A stretch of DNA of 36,922 nt from Bacteroidales bacterium (GTDB lineage: Bacteria > Bacteroidota > Bacteroidia > Bacteroidales > Bacteroidaceae). The notes beneath the pieces are model-generated. The model made no database searches. It had not been told where the DNA came from and saw only the letters and a program-made list of their open reading frames with translations. The stretch spans positions 1 through 36,922 of the forward strand of contig JAAYUD010000103.1 of assembly GCA_012517855.1 (NCBI GenBank). Direction: 5' to 3'. Below are positions 15,969-24,156 of this stretch, piece after piece (positions within the stretch are counted from its first letter, which is position 1; every line of letters begins with the position of its first letter). The position numbers were made by a program, and so were the translations under genes.

Positions 15969-17498
15969 ATGGCTCTAAGAAAAAAAACTTGTATCGTAGT
16001 GGGAAGCGGACTAGCCGGTCTGTATACTGCATGTATGTTGGCAAAACATTCTAAAGTACTGCTGCTGACCAAGGAAGATATTGATGAAAGTAATTCCTTT
16101 CATGCACAAGGCGGCATCGCAGCCGTAACAGAAGACGATGACAGTCCGTTAGAACATTTCGACGATACGGTTGAAGCCGGACGTGGACTGTGCGACGAAG
16201 AGGCAGTAAAAGTGCTGACCGAAGAAGCACCCGCACGCATTGAAGAAGTGATAGACTGGGGCATGAAATTCGATACTCGCAACGGACACTTGGAATTGGG
16301 ACTCGAAGGGGGCCACCATCATCATCGAATATTGCATGCCGGAGGCGACGCCACAGGCAAAAACATTACTCTATTCATGATAGGGCAAGTACTGAAACGC
16401 CAGCCCGATATTCAGATTCTTTCGAACGAAGAAGCATTGAAGCTTCTGGTCGACAAAGAAGGATGCAAAGGAGTGGTATGCTACAACCATAAACACCACA
16501 GCCCCGACTTCATCTACGGAGACGAAGTAATACTGGCTACCGGCGGTGTAGGAGCACTCTTCTCGCGCACCACCAATCCGCCCACGGCAACCGGCAGCGG
16601 CATTGCCATGGCATACGAAGCAGGTGCCGAAATTCGAGATATGGAATTCATACAATTTCATCCTACGGCAGTATACATGGAAGGCAAAGAAGCGTTTCTG
16701 GTAAGCGAAGCCGTACGAGGCGAAGGAGCACGCCTGTACAACATAAACGGCGAAAGATTTATGTATGGCAAATATCCGCTTGCCGAACTGGAACCGCGAG
16801 ACGTAGTGGCTAGACAAATATTCTTGGAGATGCGAAAGACCAAGTCTCCGTATGTGAACCTCACGCTCGACCATCTGGATTCTGAAATGATTCGACATCG
16901 ATTTCCCAATATATTTAAATACTGTGCCGACAATGGCATTGATATGACCCAACGTATTCCGGTGGCTCCGGCTGCCCACTATACCGTAGGCGGTATCACT
17001 ACAGACCTTCGTGGACGCACCAACATCGCGCACCTCTATGCAGTGGGCGAAGTGGCTTCGACAGGACTGATGGGTGCCAACCGATTGGCTTCAAACTCAT
17101 TGATAGAGTGTTTGGTATTCGGCAAACGAGTAGCAGACGATATATTGCGCAACGACGATATGCGCAACGAATATGCTTACAACAGCTTTGAATTGGGAAA
17201 AGAAATAGAGCAACCCGATTTCGACTTGGGCAAGCTATTGATGGAAAATGCCGGTATCATTCGTTGCGAAGAAGAACTACAACAAGCACTTGATGCCATC
17301 GATAACCAACTGGAACGGTATAAAGCCGAAGACTTGAGTTTATTGTCGTGGCGCGAAAAGCATAAACTGACGGCCGCTAAAATCATTGTGGCTTCGGCAT
17401 TGCAACGCAAGGAAAGCCGTGGCGGACACTACCGATCGGACTACCCCAAGCAGCAGGACGAATGGCAAAAACATACCGTAGTAAAAAAAGAGAAATGA
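15969..17498 (+). CDS. nadB: L-aspartate oxidase
   Basis: This 509-residue flavoprotein oxidises L-aspartate to iminoaspartate, the first step of de novo NAD synthesis. The N-terminus carries the FAD-binding motif VVGSGLAGLYTACMLAKH, followed by SNSFHAQGGIAAV, EGGHHHHRILHAGGDATGK, the succinate-dehydrogenase-like RTTNPPTATGSGIAMAYEAGAEIRDMEFIQFHPTAVY, RGEGARLYN, PAAHYTVGGI and GLMGANRLASNSLIECLVFG. The C-terminal helical domain is shorter than in E. coli NadB but within the family range. The start at 15969 is supported by the promoter at 15916-15947. nadA follows 88 bases downstream on the same strand. Confidence 0.96.
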   Translation: MALRKKTCIVVGSGLAGLYTACMLAKHSKVLLLTKEDIDESNSFHAQGGIAAVTEDDDSPLEHFDDTVEAGRGLCDEEAVKVLTEEAPARIEEVIDWGMKFDTRNGHLELGLEGGHHHHRILHAGGDATGKNITLFMIGQVLKRQPDIQILSNEEALKLLVDKEGCKGVVCYNHKHHSPDFIYGDEVILATGGVGALFSRTTNPPTATGSGIAMAYEAGAEIRDMEFIQFHPTAVYMEGKEAFLVSEAVRGEGARLYNINGERFMYGKYPLAELEPRDVVARQIFLEMRKTKSPYVNLTLDHLDSEMIRHRFPNIFKYCADNGIDMTQRIPVAPAAHYTVGGITTDLRGRTNIAHLYAVGEVASTGLMGANRLASNSLIECLVFGKRVADDILRNDDMRNEYAYNSFELGKEIEQPDFDLGKLLMENAGIIRCEEELQQALDAIDNQLERYKAEDLSLLSWREKHKLTAAKIIVASALQRKESRGGHYRSDYPKQQDEWQKHTVVKKEK

Positions 17499-17586
17499 AA
17501 AGATAACGCACGCACGTTTCATTTACATTCACATCTTATATTTCTGATAAAGATTTTAGATAAAGATTTTAACGGAAAACACTTTC

Positions 17587-18522
17587 ATGGAAAAGGAAGA
17601 ACTCATTGAGGGCATAGCCCGATTGCGAAAAGAGAAAGATGCACTGATATTGGCACATTACTATCAGACCGGCGATATTCAAGATATTGCAGACTACGTG
17701 GGTGATAGTTTGGCATTGGCTAGAAAAGCAGCACAGACAGACGCGCGGATCATTGTGATGTGTGGTGTTCACTTTATGGGCGAAACAGCCAAGATATTGT
17801 GCTACGACCGCAAAGTGCTGGTTCCGGATATGAATGCAGGATGTTCGCTGGCCGACAGTTGTCCCACCGATTCTTTCAAAACATTTGTCGAAGCTCATCC
17901 GGGATACAAAGTCCTCTCGTACGTCAATACCACCGCTGCCGTAAAAGCACTGACAGATGTAGTAGTGACCTCGGGCAACGCCATACAGATAGTAGAAAGT
18001 TTTCCGAAAGAAGAGAAAATAATATTCGGTCCGGACAAGAACTTGGGCAACTACATCAACGCAGTGACAGGAAGAAGTATGCTGCTGTGGGACGGTGCAT
18101 GCCATGTGCATGCTCAATTCTCGATCGAAGGAATCGTCAATCTCAAAAAACAGTATCCGCAGGCACTCGTATTGGTGCATCCGGAATGCAAAGCTCCCGT
18201 CATCGCACTGGCGGATATAGTAGGCTCTACAGCCAAGCTGATAAAAGAAGCCGAAAAGAGCGAGGCTAAAGAATTTATCGTAGCTACGGAATGGGGCATT
18301 CTTCACGAATTGACGAAACGGTGTCCGAATAAGACTTTCATCCCTGCCCCACCCGACGACAACCAGACGTGCGGATGTAGCGAATGTAACTTTATGAAGC
18401 TCAACACGATTGAAAAGGTATACAACTGCCTGCTCAACGAAACTCCCGAAATACAGGTAGACAAAGAAATAGCCGAAAAGGCTATCGTACCTATCCGGCG
18501 TATGCTGGAAATTTCCAAATAA
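17587..18522 (+). CDS. nadA: Quinolinate synthase
   Basis: This 311-residue cytoplasmic [4Fe-4S] enzyme condenses iminoaspartate with dihydroxyacetone phosphate to quinolinate. Motifs include ALILAHYYQTGDIQDIADYVGDSLALARKA, CGVHFMGETAKILCYDRKVLVPDMNAGCSLADSCP, the MLLWDGACHVHAQFS segment, VHPECKAPVIALADIVGSTAKLI and QTCGCSECNFMKLNT. These contain the cluster cysteines in NAGCSLAD, PECK and CSEC, as in other NadA proteins. It forms a unit with nadB and converges on nadC. Confidence 0.97.
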   Translation: MEKEELIEGIARLRKEKDALILAHYYQTGDIQDIADYVGDSLALARKAAQTDARIIVMCGVHFMGETAKILCYDRKVLVPDMNAGCSLADSCPTDSFKTFVEAHPGYKVLSYVNTTAAVKALTDVVVTSGNAIQIVESFPKEEKIIFGPDKNLGNYINAVTGRSMLLWDGACHVHAQFSIEGIVNLKKQYPQALVLVHPECKAPVIALADIVGSTAKLIKEAEKSEAKEFIVATEWGILHELTKRCPNKTFIPAPPDDNQTCGCSECNFMKLNTIEKVYNCLLNETPEIQVDKEIAEKAIVPIRRMLEISK

Positions 18523-18579
18523 CAATTATCGGAAAGAACTTTTTATGGCAACGACAGACGTGCCATCTATATCGTTTTA

Positions 18580-18616
18580 GACTGCCGGCAGCGATTTGCA
18601 TCGTATGCCGGCAGTC
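18580..18616. terminator. Hairpin between nadA and nadC
   Basis: The stem GACTGCCGGCA / TGCCGGCAGTC (11 bp, GC-rich) has an inner CGAT/ATCG pairing. It lies in the 107-base convergent gap between nadA (ends 18522) and nadC (ends 18630). The T-run on either side is weak, so efficiency is uncertain. Confidence 0.7.
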
Positions 18617-18629
18617 GGGTATTTCTGTG

Positions 18630-19481
18630 TTAGTATTTTGCTTTGAAACTCATGTCGAGACCTTTTACCGAGTGAGTGAGGGCACCCACGGATATAAAGT
18701 CCACACCAGCCTGAGCATAATCGCGAATAGTTTCGAAGGTGATACCGCCCGAAGATTCGGTTTCGCAACGTCCCTCAATCAACTTGACAGCAGTACAGGT
18801 ATCTTCGACGCTGAAATTGTCGAGCATGATGCGGTCTACACCACCATGATTGAGCACTTGTTGCAATTCATCGAAGTTGCGCACTTCTATCTCGATCTTC
18901 AGGTTCATCTCTTTTGCCTTGCAATAGTTGCGGGCCCGATCGATAGCGTTGGTAATACCTCCGGCAAAATCCACATGATTGTCTTTGAGCAATATCATAT
19001 CGAAAAGACCGATACGGTGATTGCATCCGCCCCCTATCTTCACGGCCTCTTTCTCCCAGATGCGCATGCCCGGAGTAGTCTTGCGGGTATCGAGCACTCG
19101 GGTTTTGGTTCCTTCGAGACGAGCTACATACTTGGAAGTCATTGTGGCAATACCACTCATGCGCTGCATCACGTTAAGCATCAGGCGTTCTGTCTGCAAC
19201 AACGACTGCACCTTTCCGCTCACTACCATGGGCACATCTCCGGGTTTCACCCTACTACCGTCTTGCATGAATACTTCTACTTTCAATGTGGCATCGAAAC
19301 GAGCAAATATTTTCTTTGCAGCCTCAACACCTGCCAATATTCCTTCTTGCTTGATGAGTAGCTTGGAAGCTCCCATTGCATCGGCAGGAATACAACACAA
19401 CGTGGTATGGTCGCCATCGCCTATATCTTCGCGAAACGACAAATCAATCAAATCGTCAATCAGTTTCTCTGTATCTATCAT
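18630..19481 (-). CDS. nadC: Nicotinate-nucleotide pyrophosphorylase (quinolinate phosphoribosyltransferase)
   Basis: This 283-residue enzyme converts quinolinate and PRPP to nicotinate mononucleotide with release of CO2. The typical chain is present: SFREDIGDGDHTT at the N-terminus, LNVMQRMSGIATMTSKYV, TRVLDTRKTTPGMRIWEKEAVKIGGGCNHRIGLFDMILLKDNHVDFAGG, KIEIEVRNFDELQQVL, DRIMLDNFSVED and ESSGGITFETIRDYAQAGVDFISVGALTHSVKGLDMSFK. It is the third NAD gene here but lies on the opposite strand, after pyrK-pyrD on the minus strand with a gap of 90 bases. Confidence 0.96.
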   Translation of the reverse strand: MIDTEKLIDDLIDLSFREDIGDGDHTTLCCIPADAMGASKLLIKQEGILAGVEAAKKIFARFDATLKVEVFMQDGSRVKPGDVPMVVSGKVQSLLQTERLMLNVMQRMSGIATMTSKYVARLEGTKTRVLDTRKTTPGMRIWEKEAVKIGGGCNHRIGLFDMILLKDNHVDFAGGITNAIDRARNYCKAKEMNLKIEIEVRNFDELQQVLNHGGVDRIMLDNFSVEDTCTAVKLIEGRCETESSGGITFETIRDYAQAGVDFISVGALTHSVKGLDMSFKAKY

Positions 19482-19571
19482 TGTTATTGCTATTTTAAAT
19501 TCTATTTTTACTTGGTAGAGAGACTAACAATCCATCTCTCCTTATTAATATAGAGGCACCAAAGAGGCACA

Positions 19572-20483
19572 TCAAACTTCTAAAGCGCCTATAATCTCTC
19601 GAACAGACTTATAACCGTGCCTGTCCAGATATTCGTCGATACCATCAACCACTTTCATAGTCACAGACGGATCTACAAAGTTGGCAGTACCTATCTCGAC
19701 AGCCGAAGCACCGGCAAGCATAAACTCTACCGCATCGGTAGCATTCATAATGCCGCCAATACCTACTACGGGCACTTTGACAGCCTTGGCCACCTGCCAT
19801 ACCATGCGCAATGCGACAGGTTTTACAGCAGGGCCGGACAATCCGCCGGTAACAGTAGATAACAACGGACGGCGCGTTTCGGCATCGACAGCCATACCCA
19901 TCAATGTATTGATAAGCGACACCGCATCAGCCCCTTCGGCTTCTACGGCACGAGCGATCTCTGCTATATCTGTGACATTGGGTGACAGTTTGACGATGAG
20001 CGTCTTGTGATAAACTTTGCGTACGGCAGCTACGACTTCGGCAGCGCAATCGGGCTTCACACCGAACGACATACCACCCTGCTTCACATTGGGACAAGAA
20101 ATATTGAGCTCTATGGCAGGAATATGGTCCAAATCGTCTATCATTTGTGCCGCAAGGCTATAATCTTCGATAGAAGAGCCGGCCACGTTAACACAAAAAG
20201 TAGCGGGAATAGCTTTGAGCCGTGGATAAATATGTTGGATGAAATAATCGACACCCTTATTTTGCAGTCCCACTGCATTGAGCATACCCTGTGGAGTCTC
20301 GGCCATGCGAGGATATGGATTGCCTTCGCGATGTTTGAGCGTCGTACCCTTGACAATGATACAGCCGATGCGTGATAAATCGACCAAATCGGCAAACTCT
20401 TCGCCATAACCAAACGTTCCGGAGGCAGTCATCACCGGATTGATCATATCCAGCTGCCCCAATTTTATACTTAAATCTGCCAT
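19572..20483 (-). CDS. pyrD: Dihydroorotate dehydrogenase B, catalytic subunit
   Basis: This 303-residue FMN barrel enzyme oxidises dihydroorotate to orotate in pyrimidine synthesis, passing electrons to PyrK and NAD+. Features include [36 protein letters not shown] and [24 protein letters not shown] has Cys130 as the active-site base, a cysteine as expected for class 1B rather than serine. [31 protein letters not shown] and [29 protein letters not shown] complete the FMN phosphate site. It overlaps pyrK by 13 bases, so the subunits are translationally coupled. Confidence 0.96.
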   Translation of the reverse strand: MADLSIKLGQLDMINPVMTASGTFGYGEEFADLVDLSRIGCIIVKGTTLKHREGNPYPRMAETPQGMLNAVGLQNKGVDYFIQHIYPRLKAIPATFCVNVAGSSIEDYSLAAQMIDDLDHIPAIELNISCPNVKQGGMSFGVKPDCAAEVVAAVRKVYHKTLIVKLSPNVTDIAEIARAVEAEGADAVSLINTLMGMAVDAETRRPLLSTVTGGLSGPAVKPVALRMVWQVAKAVKVPVVGIGGIMNATDAVEFMLAGASAVEIGTANFVDPSVTMKVVDGIDEYLDRHGYKSVREIIGALEV

Positions 20484-21259
20484 TTCAGTTGATTTATATT
20501 AAATACCGGACCTTCTTTGCATACACACTGGTTGCCCTCTTTTGTATCTTCGACACAACATAGACAGGCACCCAAACCACATGCCATCTTATTCTCGAGA
20601 GAAACCTCACATTCGATACCATGAAACTTGGCATAACGAGCTACAGCCATCATCATAGGCTTGGGGCCGCAGGAATAAATTCGAGCAAATGTCTGTTTCT
20701 CCAATACGGAATGTTGGGTAACAAAACCTTTCTCGCCCAGCGAACCGTCTTCGGTGCTGAGGCATACATCCCCATACGAGGCGAATTGCTCCAGTTCGAA
20801 CAAATCTTCTTTGTTGCGGGCACCCAGCAAGAACGTAGGGCGATAGCCACGCTCGGCCAACAACTGGCCCAACAGCAGCATCGGAGCAATACCTGCACCA
20901 CCACCGACGAGCAAGAAAGGCTTATCGTGTGGAGCAGTACCAGAATCGGGCAACGAAAAACTGTTGCCCAATGGGAAAAGCAAGTTGAGCTTATCACCTT
21001 GGCGAAGCGTACCCAGATGGAACGTTCCTTTGCCAATGAGATGGATTAATAGCCACAACATATTATTGGCTTTGTCTACAAAATTAATAGAAATAGGTCG
21101 GCGAAGCATCACCTCGGGTGTATTGTCGATACGAACCTCGACGAATTGCCCCGGTAACATATCGGGCAGAGGTGCTTCGGTAGTCAGTTTCAGCAAAATA
21201 TAGTGATCGTTGAGATGAATATTCTCTGAAACAATGAAGTCTGATAATATTTTTTTCAT
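20471..21259 (-). CDS. pyrK: Dihydroorotate dehydrogenase B, electron transfer subunit
   Basis: This 262-residue subunit carries FAD and a [2Fe-2S] cluster. The N-terminal FAD barrel includes [23 protein letters not shown] and [29 protein letters not shown]. The NAD-binding domain has [23 protein letters not shown] and [15 protein letters not shown]. The C-terminal cysteines of [32 protein letters not shown] form the cluster. It is the first gene of the pyrK-pyrD pair, with a -7 box at 21305-21312. Confidence 0.95.
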   Translation of the reverse strand: MKKILSDFIVSENIHLNDHYILLKLTTEAPLPDMLPGQFVEVRIDNTPEVMLRRPISINFVDKANNMLWLLIHLIGKGTFHLGTLRQGDKLNLLFPLGNSFSLPDSGTAPHDKPFLLVGGGAGIAPMLLLGQLLAERGYRPTFLLGARNKEDLFELEQFASYGDVCLSTEDGSLGEKGFVTQHSVLEKQTFARIYSCGPKPMMMAVARYAKFHGIECEVSLENKMACGLGACLCCVEDTKEGNQCVCKEGPVFNINQLKWQI

Positions 21260-21304
21260 TAACTGCGTTGATTAGAAATGAAGCAATCATTTGGAATACT
21301 GCTG

Positions 21305-21312
21305 CAAAGTTA
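21305..21312 (-). promoter_or_regulatory. -7 promoter element of pyrK
   Basis: The minus strand reads TAACTTTG, followed by GC, 45 bases before the start at 21259. Confidence 0.6.
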
Positions 21313-21374
21313 ATGCTTACACGGCGAATTACCACAATTTCATTGAACAAAATGAAACGATATAGCTATATTAT

Positions 21375-22379
21375 TCACCTTATTGCCTTAAACATTTTAT
21401 CGATACATTTCTTTTTCTGCTCCATATTTGGGTGCACATAGAGGTTGAGAGTCGTACTGATATTGGAATGCCCTAATATGACGCTTACAGTTTTGTAATC
21501 GCAATTGCTTTCGATGCAACGAGTGGCAAAACTGTGGCGCAGACCATGAAACTTCAATTTCGGTATATTCAATTTTTTCATCAATTTATTGTAATAGTTG
21601 CGATAAGTCCTCGGTTCAATAGGCTTGATTTCGTTAGTGAGCACAAAAAAGTTTTCGTTGACAACTCTCTTCAAGGGCTTTATAATCTTCATCATATCGC
21701 CTGTCATAGGTATCTCTCTGATAGAATTTTTCGTTTTGGGCGTCCCTATAATCAATTCTGTATGTCTGTCACTCCCTTCTATAATATAAATTCTCTCAAT
21801 AGTCTTCCTGACATAAATAACTCCCGCATCCACATCAATATCGTTCCAAGCCAAAGCACAGATCTCTCCTATTCTAAGCCATGCACTCAGACAAATATAG
21901 ATTCCGAGATTCTTAAAAGTAAAGTTTTCATTAATGAACTTCATCAGCTTCTTCTGGTTACAGATGCTCAACACTTCGAGCTCCTGTTTTTCTCTTTCTG
22001 TTGGGAACTTAATATCCCACACCTGATACTCTATGAACTTATTCTTAGCACCGAATTTCATTATCATCTTTAGCACTATCAGAATATCTTTGATAGTCTT
22101 ATTGCTAAGTCCGGAACTTATTTTATGAAAGATGAATTCCTGCACTGTCTTTTCATCTAACTCATATAATTCACCGAATGCAGGCAATATATGGTTTTGG
22201 AGTATAAGTGCATACAATGAATAAGTAGACCGTTTTACATACTGTTTTTTGTCTTCTTTCCATAAAGCTGAAATTTCACTAATTGTTTTCTTCTTCATAA
22301 TAAAATCTAAATTATTGTTATCTGGTAAAACACTAAAGAGCTTGAAAAGATGAAGGAGCAAATCATATTTCAGATCCAT
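21375..22379 (-). CDS. Tyrosine recombinase (phage-type integrase)
   Basis: This 334-residue protein could instead start at the ATG at 22298 (MKKKTISEISALWKEDKK, 307 residues), which fits relatives better. The longer start has a purine-rich GAGAGG just before it. Residues about 35-125 form the SAM-like core-binding domain (QYVKRSTYSLYALILQNHILPAFGEL). The catalytic domain shows Arg169 (SAWLRIGEICALAWNDID), His278 and Arg281 (FHGLRHSFATR), His304 (ILGHSNISTTLNLY) and nucleophile Tyr314, so all key residues are present. It catalyses site-specific recombination at an unknown site. It sits beside an XRE regulator between pyrK and rex without other cargo, which suggests a mobile-element remnant or a resident invertase. 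Confidence 0.9.
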   Translation of the reverse strand: MDLKYDLLLHLFKLFSVLPDNNNLDFIMKKKTISEISALWKEDKKQYVKRSTYSLYALILQNHILPAFGELYELDEKTVQEFIFHKISSGLSNKTIKDILIVLKMIMKFGAKNKFIEYQVWDIKFPTEREKQELEVLSICNQKKLMKFINENFTFKNLGIYICLSAWLRIGEICALAWNDIDVDAGVIYVRKTIERIYIIEGSDRHTELIIGTPKTKNSIREIPMTGDMMKIIKPLKRVVNENFFVLTNEIKPIEPRTYRNYYNKLMKKLNIPKLKFHGLRHSFATRCIESNCDYKTVSVILGHSNISTTLNLYVHPNMEQKKKCIDKMFKAIR

Positions 22380-22429
22380 CCCTCTCTACTTACTTTCATT
22401 TTTACCATAAAACTATCATAAGCTGTGGG

Positions 22430-22437
22430 CAAAGGTA
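22430..22437 (-). promoter_or_regulatory. -7 promoter element of the integrase
   Basis: The minus strand reads TACCTTTG, about 50 bases before the ATG at 22379. Three copies of GATAGGTG lie 20-60 bases further upstream. Confidence 0.5.
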
Positions 22438-22456
22438 TACGTTCTGATGAATAGCC

Positions 22457-22491
22457 GATAGGTGCTTAACAATTGTGATAGGTGATAGGTG
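22457..22491. repeat. Three copies of GATAGGTG upstream of the integrase promoter
   Basis: GATAGGTG occurs at 22457-22464, 22477-22484 and 22484-22491 (the last two share one base). The first and second are 20 bp apart, about two helix turns. Their position just upstream of the -7 box fits an activator or repressor site, but no regulator is assigned. Confidence 0.45.
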
Positions 22492-22616
22492 ATCGAGAAT
22501 TATAATTCATAGAGAAGTCGATAATTATCAGATATCGGGCATCAGTACTCCTGATGGAAGTTTTATACCTTAATTAAAATTCCACCAAACAATATACAAT
22601 AACAAGTACTGGTCGC

Positions 22617-23231
22617 TTACTTTTCACAAGTAAACTTTTCCCAAGTGTTATCGTCATAATAGATAATAATCTCAGTAATCTTCTTGCATGGCTTCTCTAC
22701 ATACTTAATAATTTCTTTAGGAGGAAATGGCATATCAGAATGATTCATGCCACCTTGAGAAATAAGACGTTGAGAGCCCGAAGCCACCTTCTCGTCATTC
22801 TGAGCGAACAAATCGGGCATCTCGGGACGAACTTTAGAACCGCCGGTTGCGACACCATCTACTGAGGATGGGGGAACATAAGAACCATTGTATGATGACG
22901 CACCACCATAAGGAGAAGATTCATTATAAGATGGAGAACCATCGTAAGAACCGGAACTACGATTGACCATTCTCTCTTGTTCCATCTCTACATCGTGTTT
23001 ATCCGAATCCATATCTCCCTGACCATTGATCAACCAATCAAGACTTATCTCGGGATAACGCTGACTGATTTTCATGACAACATCCAGACTTGGTCTATTA
23101 CGACCATTTAGAATATGCGAAAGCGTCGATTGCTGGATTCCGATTTCTTCAGAAAAAGTAATCGAGTTTTTACCGACCTTATTCATCACCGCTTTAATTC
23201 TGTCGCTGATTTCGTTCGTATTCGTCTCCAT
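22617..23231 (-). CDS. XRE-family DNA-binding protein with low-complexity linker
   Basis: In this 204-residue protein, residues 8-65 form a lambda-repressor-like helix-turn-helix (RIKAVMNKVGKNSITFSEEIGIQQSTLSHILNGRNRPSLDVVMKISQRYP), followed by ISLDWLINGQGDM, the usual tail of Bacteroidetes XRE regulators. Residues about 92-123 are rich in Ser, Tyr, Gly and Pro with repeated SY[DN]GS-like units, probably disordered. A short conserved C-terminal block (PCKKITEIIIYYDDNTWEKF) closes the protein. It likely controls its own promoter and the neighbouring integrase: repeated 12-bp motifs (TCACAAAAGTAA) overlap its -7 and -33 boxes. Confidence 0.85.
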   Translation of the reverse strand: METNTNEISDRIKAVMNKVGKNSITFSEEIGIQQSTLSHILNGRNRPSLDVVMKISQRYPEISLDWLINGQGDMDSDKHDVEMEQERMVNRSSGSYDGSPSYNESSPYGGASSYNGSYVPPSSVDGVATGGSKVRPEMPDLFAQNDEKVASGSQRLISQGGMNHSDMPFPPKEIIKYVEKPCKKITEIIIYYDDNTWEKFTCEK

Positions 23232-23261
23232 AAAATTAATGTTCTAAATATCGGTTTATCA

Positions 23262-23294
23262 CAAAAGTAAAGGAATTAGCTTTGCCTCACAAAA
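23262..23294 (-). promoter_or_regulatory. Promoter module P1, driving the XRE gene
   Basis: The minus strand reads TTTTG (23290-23294), a 20-base spacer and TACTTTTG (23262-23269), ending 31 bases before the XRE start. Both boxes lie inside identical 12-bp motifs TCACAAAAGTAA (23259-23270 and 23287-23298), so a protein binding the motif would occlude both. Confidence 0.6.
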
Positions 23295-23639
23295 GTAATG
23301 CAAACTTTCCAAATGTACAAACTATTTTCGTGATTTCTCAAATATTACAAACATATATGTCATATCATCAATGTAATTAAGAAGTACAAAAGGCATAAAT
23401 GACAAGTGTAATAGCCACAAATGCAGTTTTAATCAATCATTTATATGAACGACGCAATTAATTGATAATTAATATATAAATAGTCTATACACACACGTAA
23501 AAGACATAAATAGGAGATAAAAACGGAAATAAGAAGCATTTTTTATCGTATAACTTCATATAACACATCATATATTACTGATTTATAAATATTTATATGC
23601 AAAAACATTATTTGTTAAGTATTATACAAATGTAAATCA

Positions 23640-23671
23640 CAAAAGTACTTTACTTTGGTGAAATGACAAAA
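23640..23671 (-). promoter_or_regulatory. Promoter-like module P2
   Basis: The same layout as P1 appears on the minus strand: TTTTG (23667-23671), 19 bases, TACTTTTG (23640-23647). A third copy of the motif in opposite orientation (TTACTTTGGTGA, 23650-23661) lies between them. No coding frame follows within 300 bases, so any transcript would be a long XRE leader or a noncoding RNA. Confidence 0.4.
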
Positions 23672-23741
23672 GTATAACTGTAATATCCTTGAACTATAAT
23701 GTCTGCCACTTTACATGTAACCAACCACTCTGCCAGTTTAC

Positions 23742-23773
23742 TTTTGTAATTTCACACTTGTAATTTACTTTTG
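23742..23773 (+). promoter_or_regulatory. Promoter-like module P3, toward rex
   Basis: The plus strand reads TTTTG (23742-23746), 19 bases, TACTTTTG (23766-23773). The region 23738-23777 is a short tandem repeat of three 13-14-base units. A transcript would run through the 20-bp hairpin at 23863-23936 and could reach rex. Confidence 0.4.
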
Positions 23774-23862
23774 TTATTTTAGTACATATTATTGGTTCCC
23801 ATAAATTGTCCCTTTTATAACTACCCCATTTTGCCTTTAAATGTGACTTTTCTAACAAAAAG

Positions 23863-23936
23863 CCTAACGCTCTAGAATTGAAAAAAAATAGATAACCGAC
23901 CAGATGGACGGAAATATTCAATTCTAGAGCGTTAGG
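23863..23936. repeat. 20-bp perfect inverted repeat with 34-base loop
   Basis: The left arm 23863-23882 (CCTAACGCTCTAGAATTGAA) and right arm 23917-23936 are exact reverse complements. On the minus strand the stem is followed by CTTTTTGTT, so it could terminate minus-strand transcripts. No gene on that strand needs it, and on the plus strand no T-run follows. It could equally be a small insertion with terminal inverted repeats or a regulatory RNA stem upstream of rex. Confidence 0.85.
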
Positions 23937-24097
23937 AAAATTAGAAGAAAAATGAGGAAAAAAAGCTTTTGCTCCTAACCTCTTCAAGAAAAATAGAACA
24001 GATTTGAAAAACAACAAAAAATGATAGTGAACCCAATGTATAATCGAAGTGAAGAAAGTTGCGATAGAATAGAACGGTAGAATAAAACAAAAGAGAG

Positions 24098-24131
24098 TTT
24101 TGGGATATTCGGAAAATAATCCATATTTTTG
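24098..24131 (+). promoter_or_regulatory. Promoter of rex
   Basis: TTTTG (24098-24102), a 21-base spacer and TATTTTTG (24124-24131) precede the ATG at 24157 by 25 bases. This excludes the longer frame starting at 24100. Confidence 0.65.
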
Positions 24132-24156
24132 TAACTTAAATAACGGAAATACACAA

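Larger units (their letters stand above)
23232..24097. other. AT-rich control region between XRE gene and rex
   Basis: This stretch holds no convincing gene. It contains three clusters of the motif TCACAAAAGTAA or its complement (near 23259-23298, 23637-23675 and 23738-23777) and one 20-bp perfect inverted repeat (23863-23936). It is markedly richer in A and T than the flanking genes. A 204-codon minus-strand frame over its right half and the rex 5' part is judged spurious. Confidence 0.6.

Noticed and set aside
17569-18525. 318-codon minus-strand frame opposite nadA
   Set aside because: It is a shadow of nadA, which has full family motifs on the plus strand. The minus frame has no recognisable domain.
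19518-19540. GAGAGA / TCTCTC hairpin between pyrD and nadC
   Set aside because: The stem is only 6 bp with an 11-base loop and no T-run follows on the minus strand, so it is not called a terminator. pyrK-pyrD-nadC may be co-transcribed.
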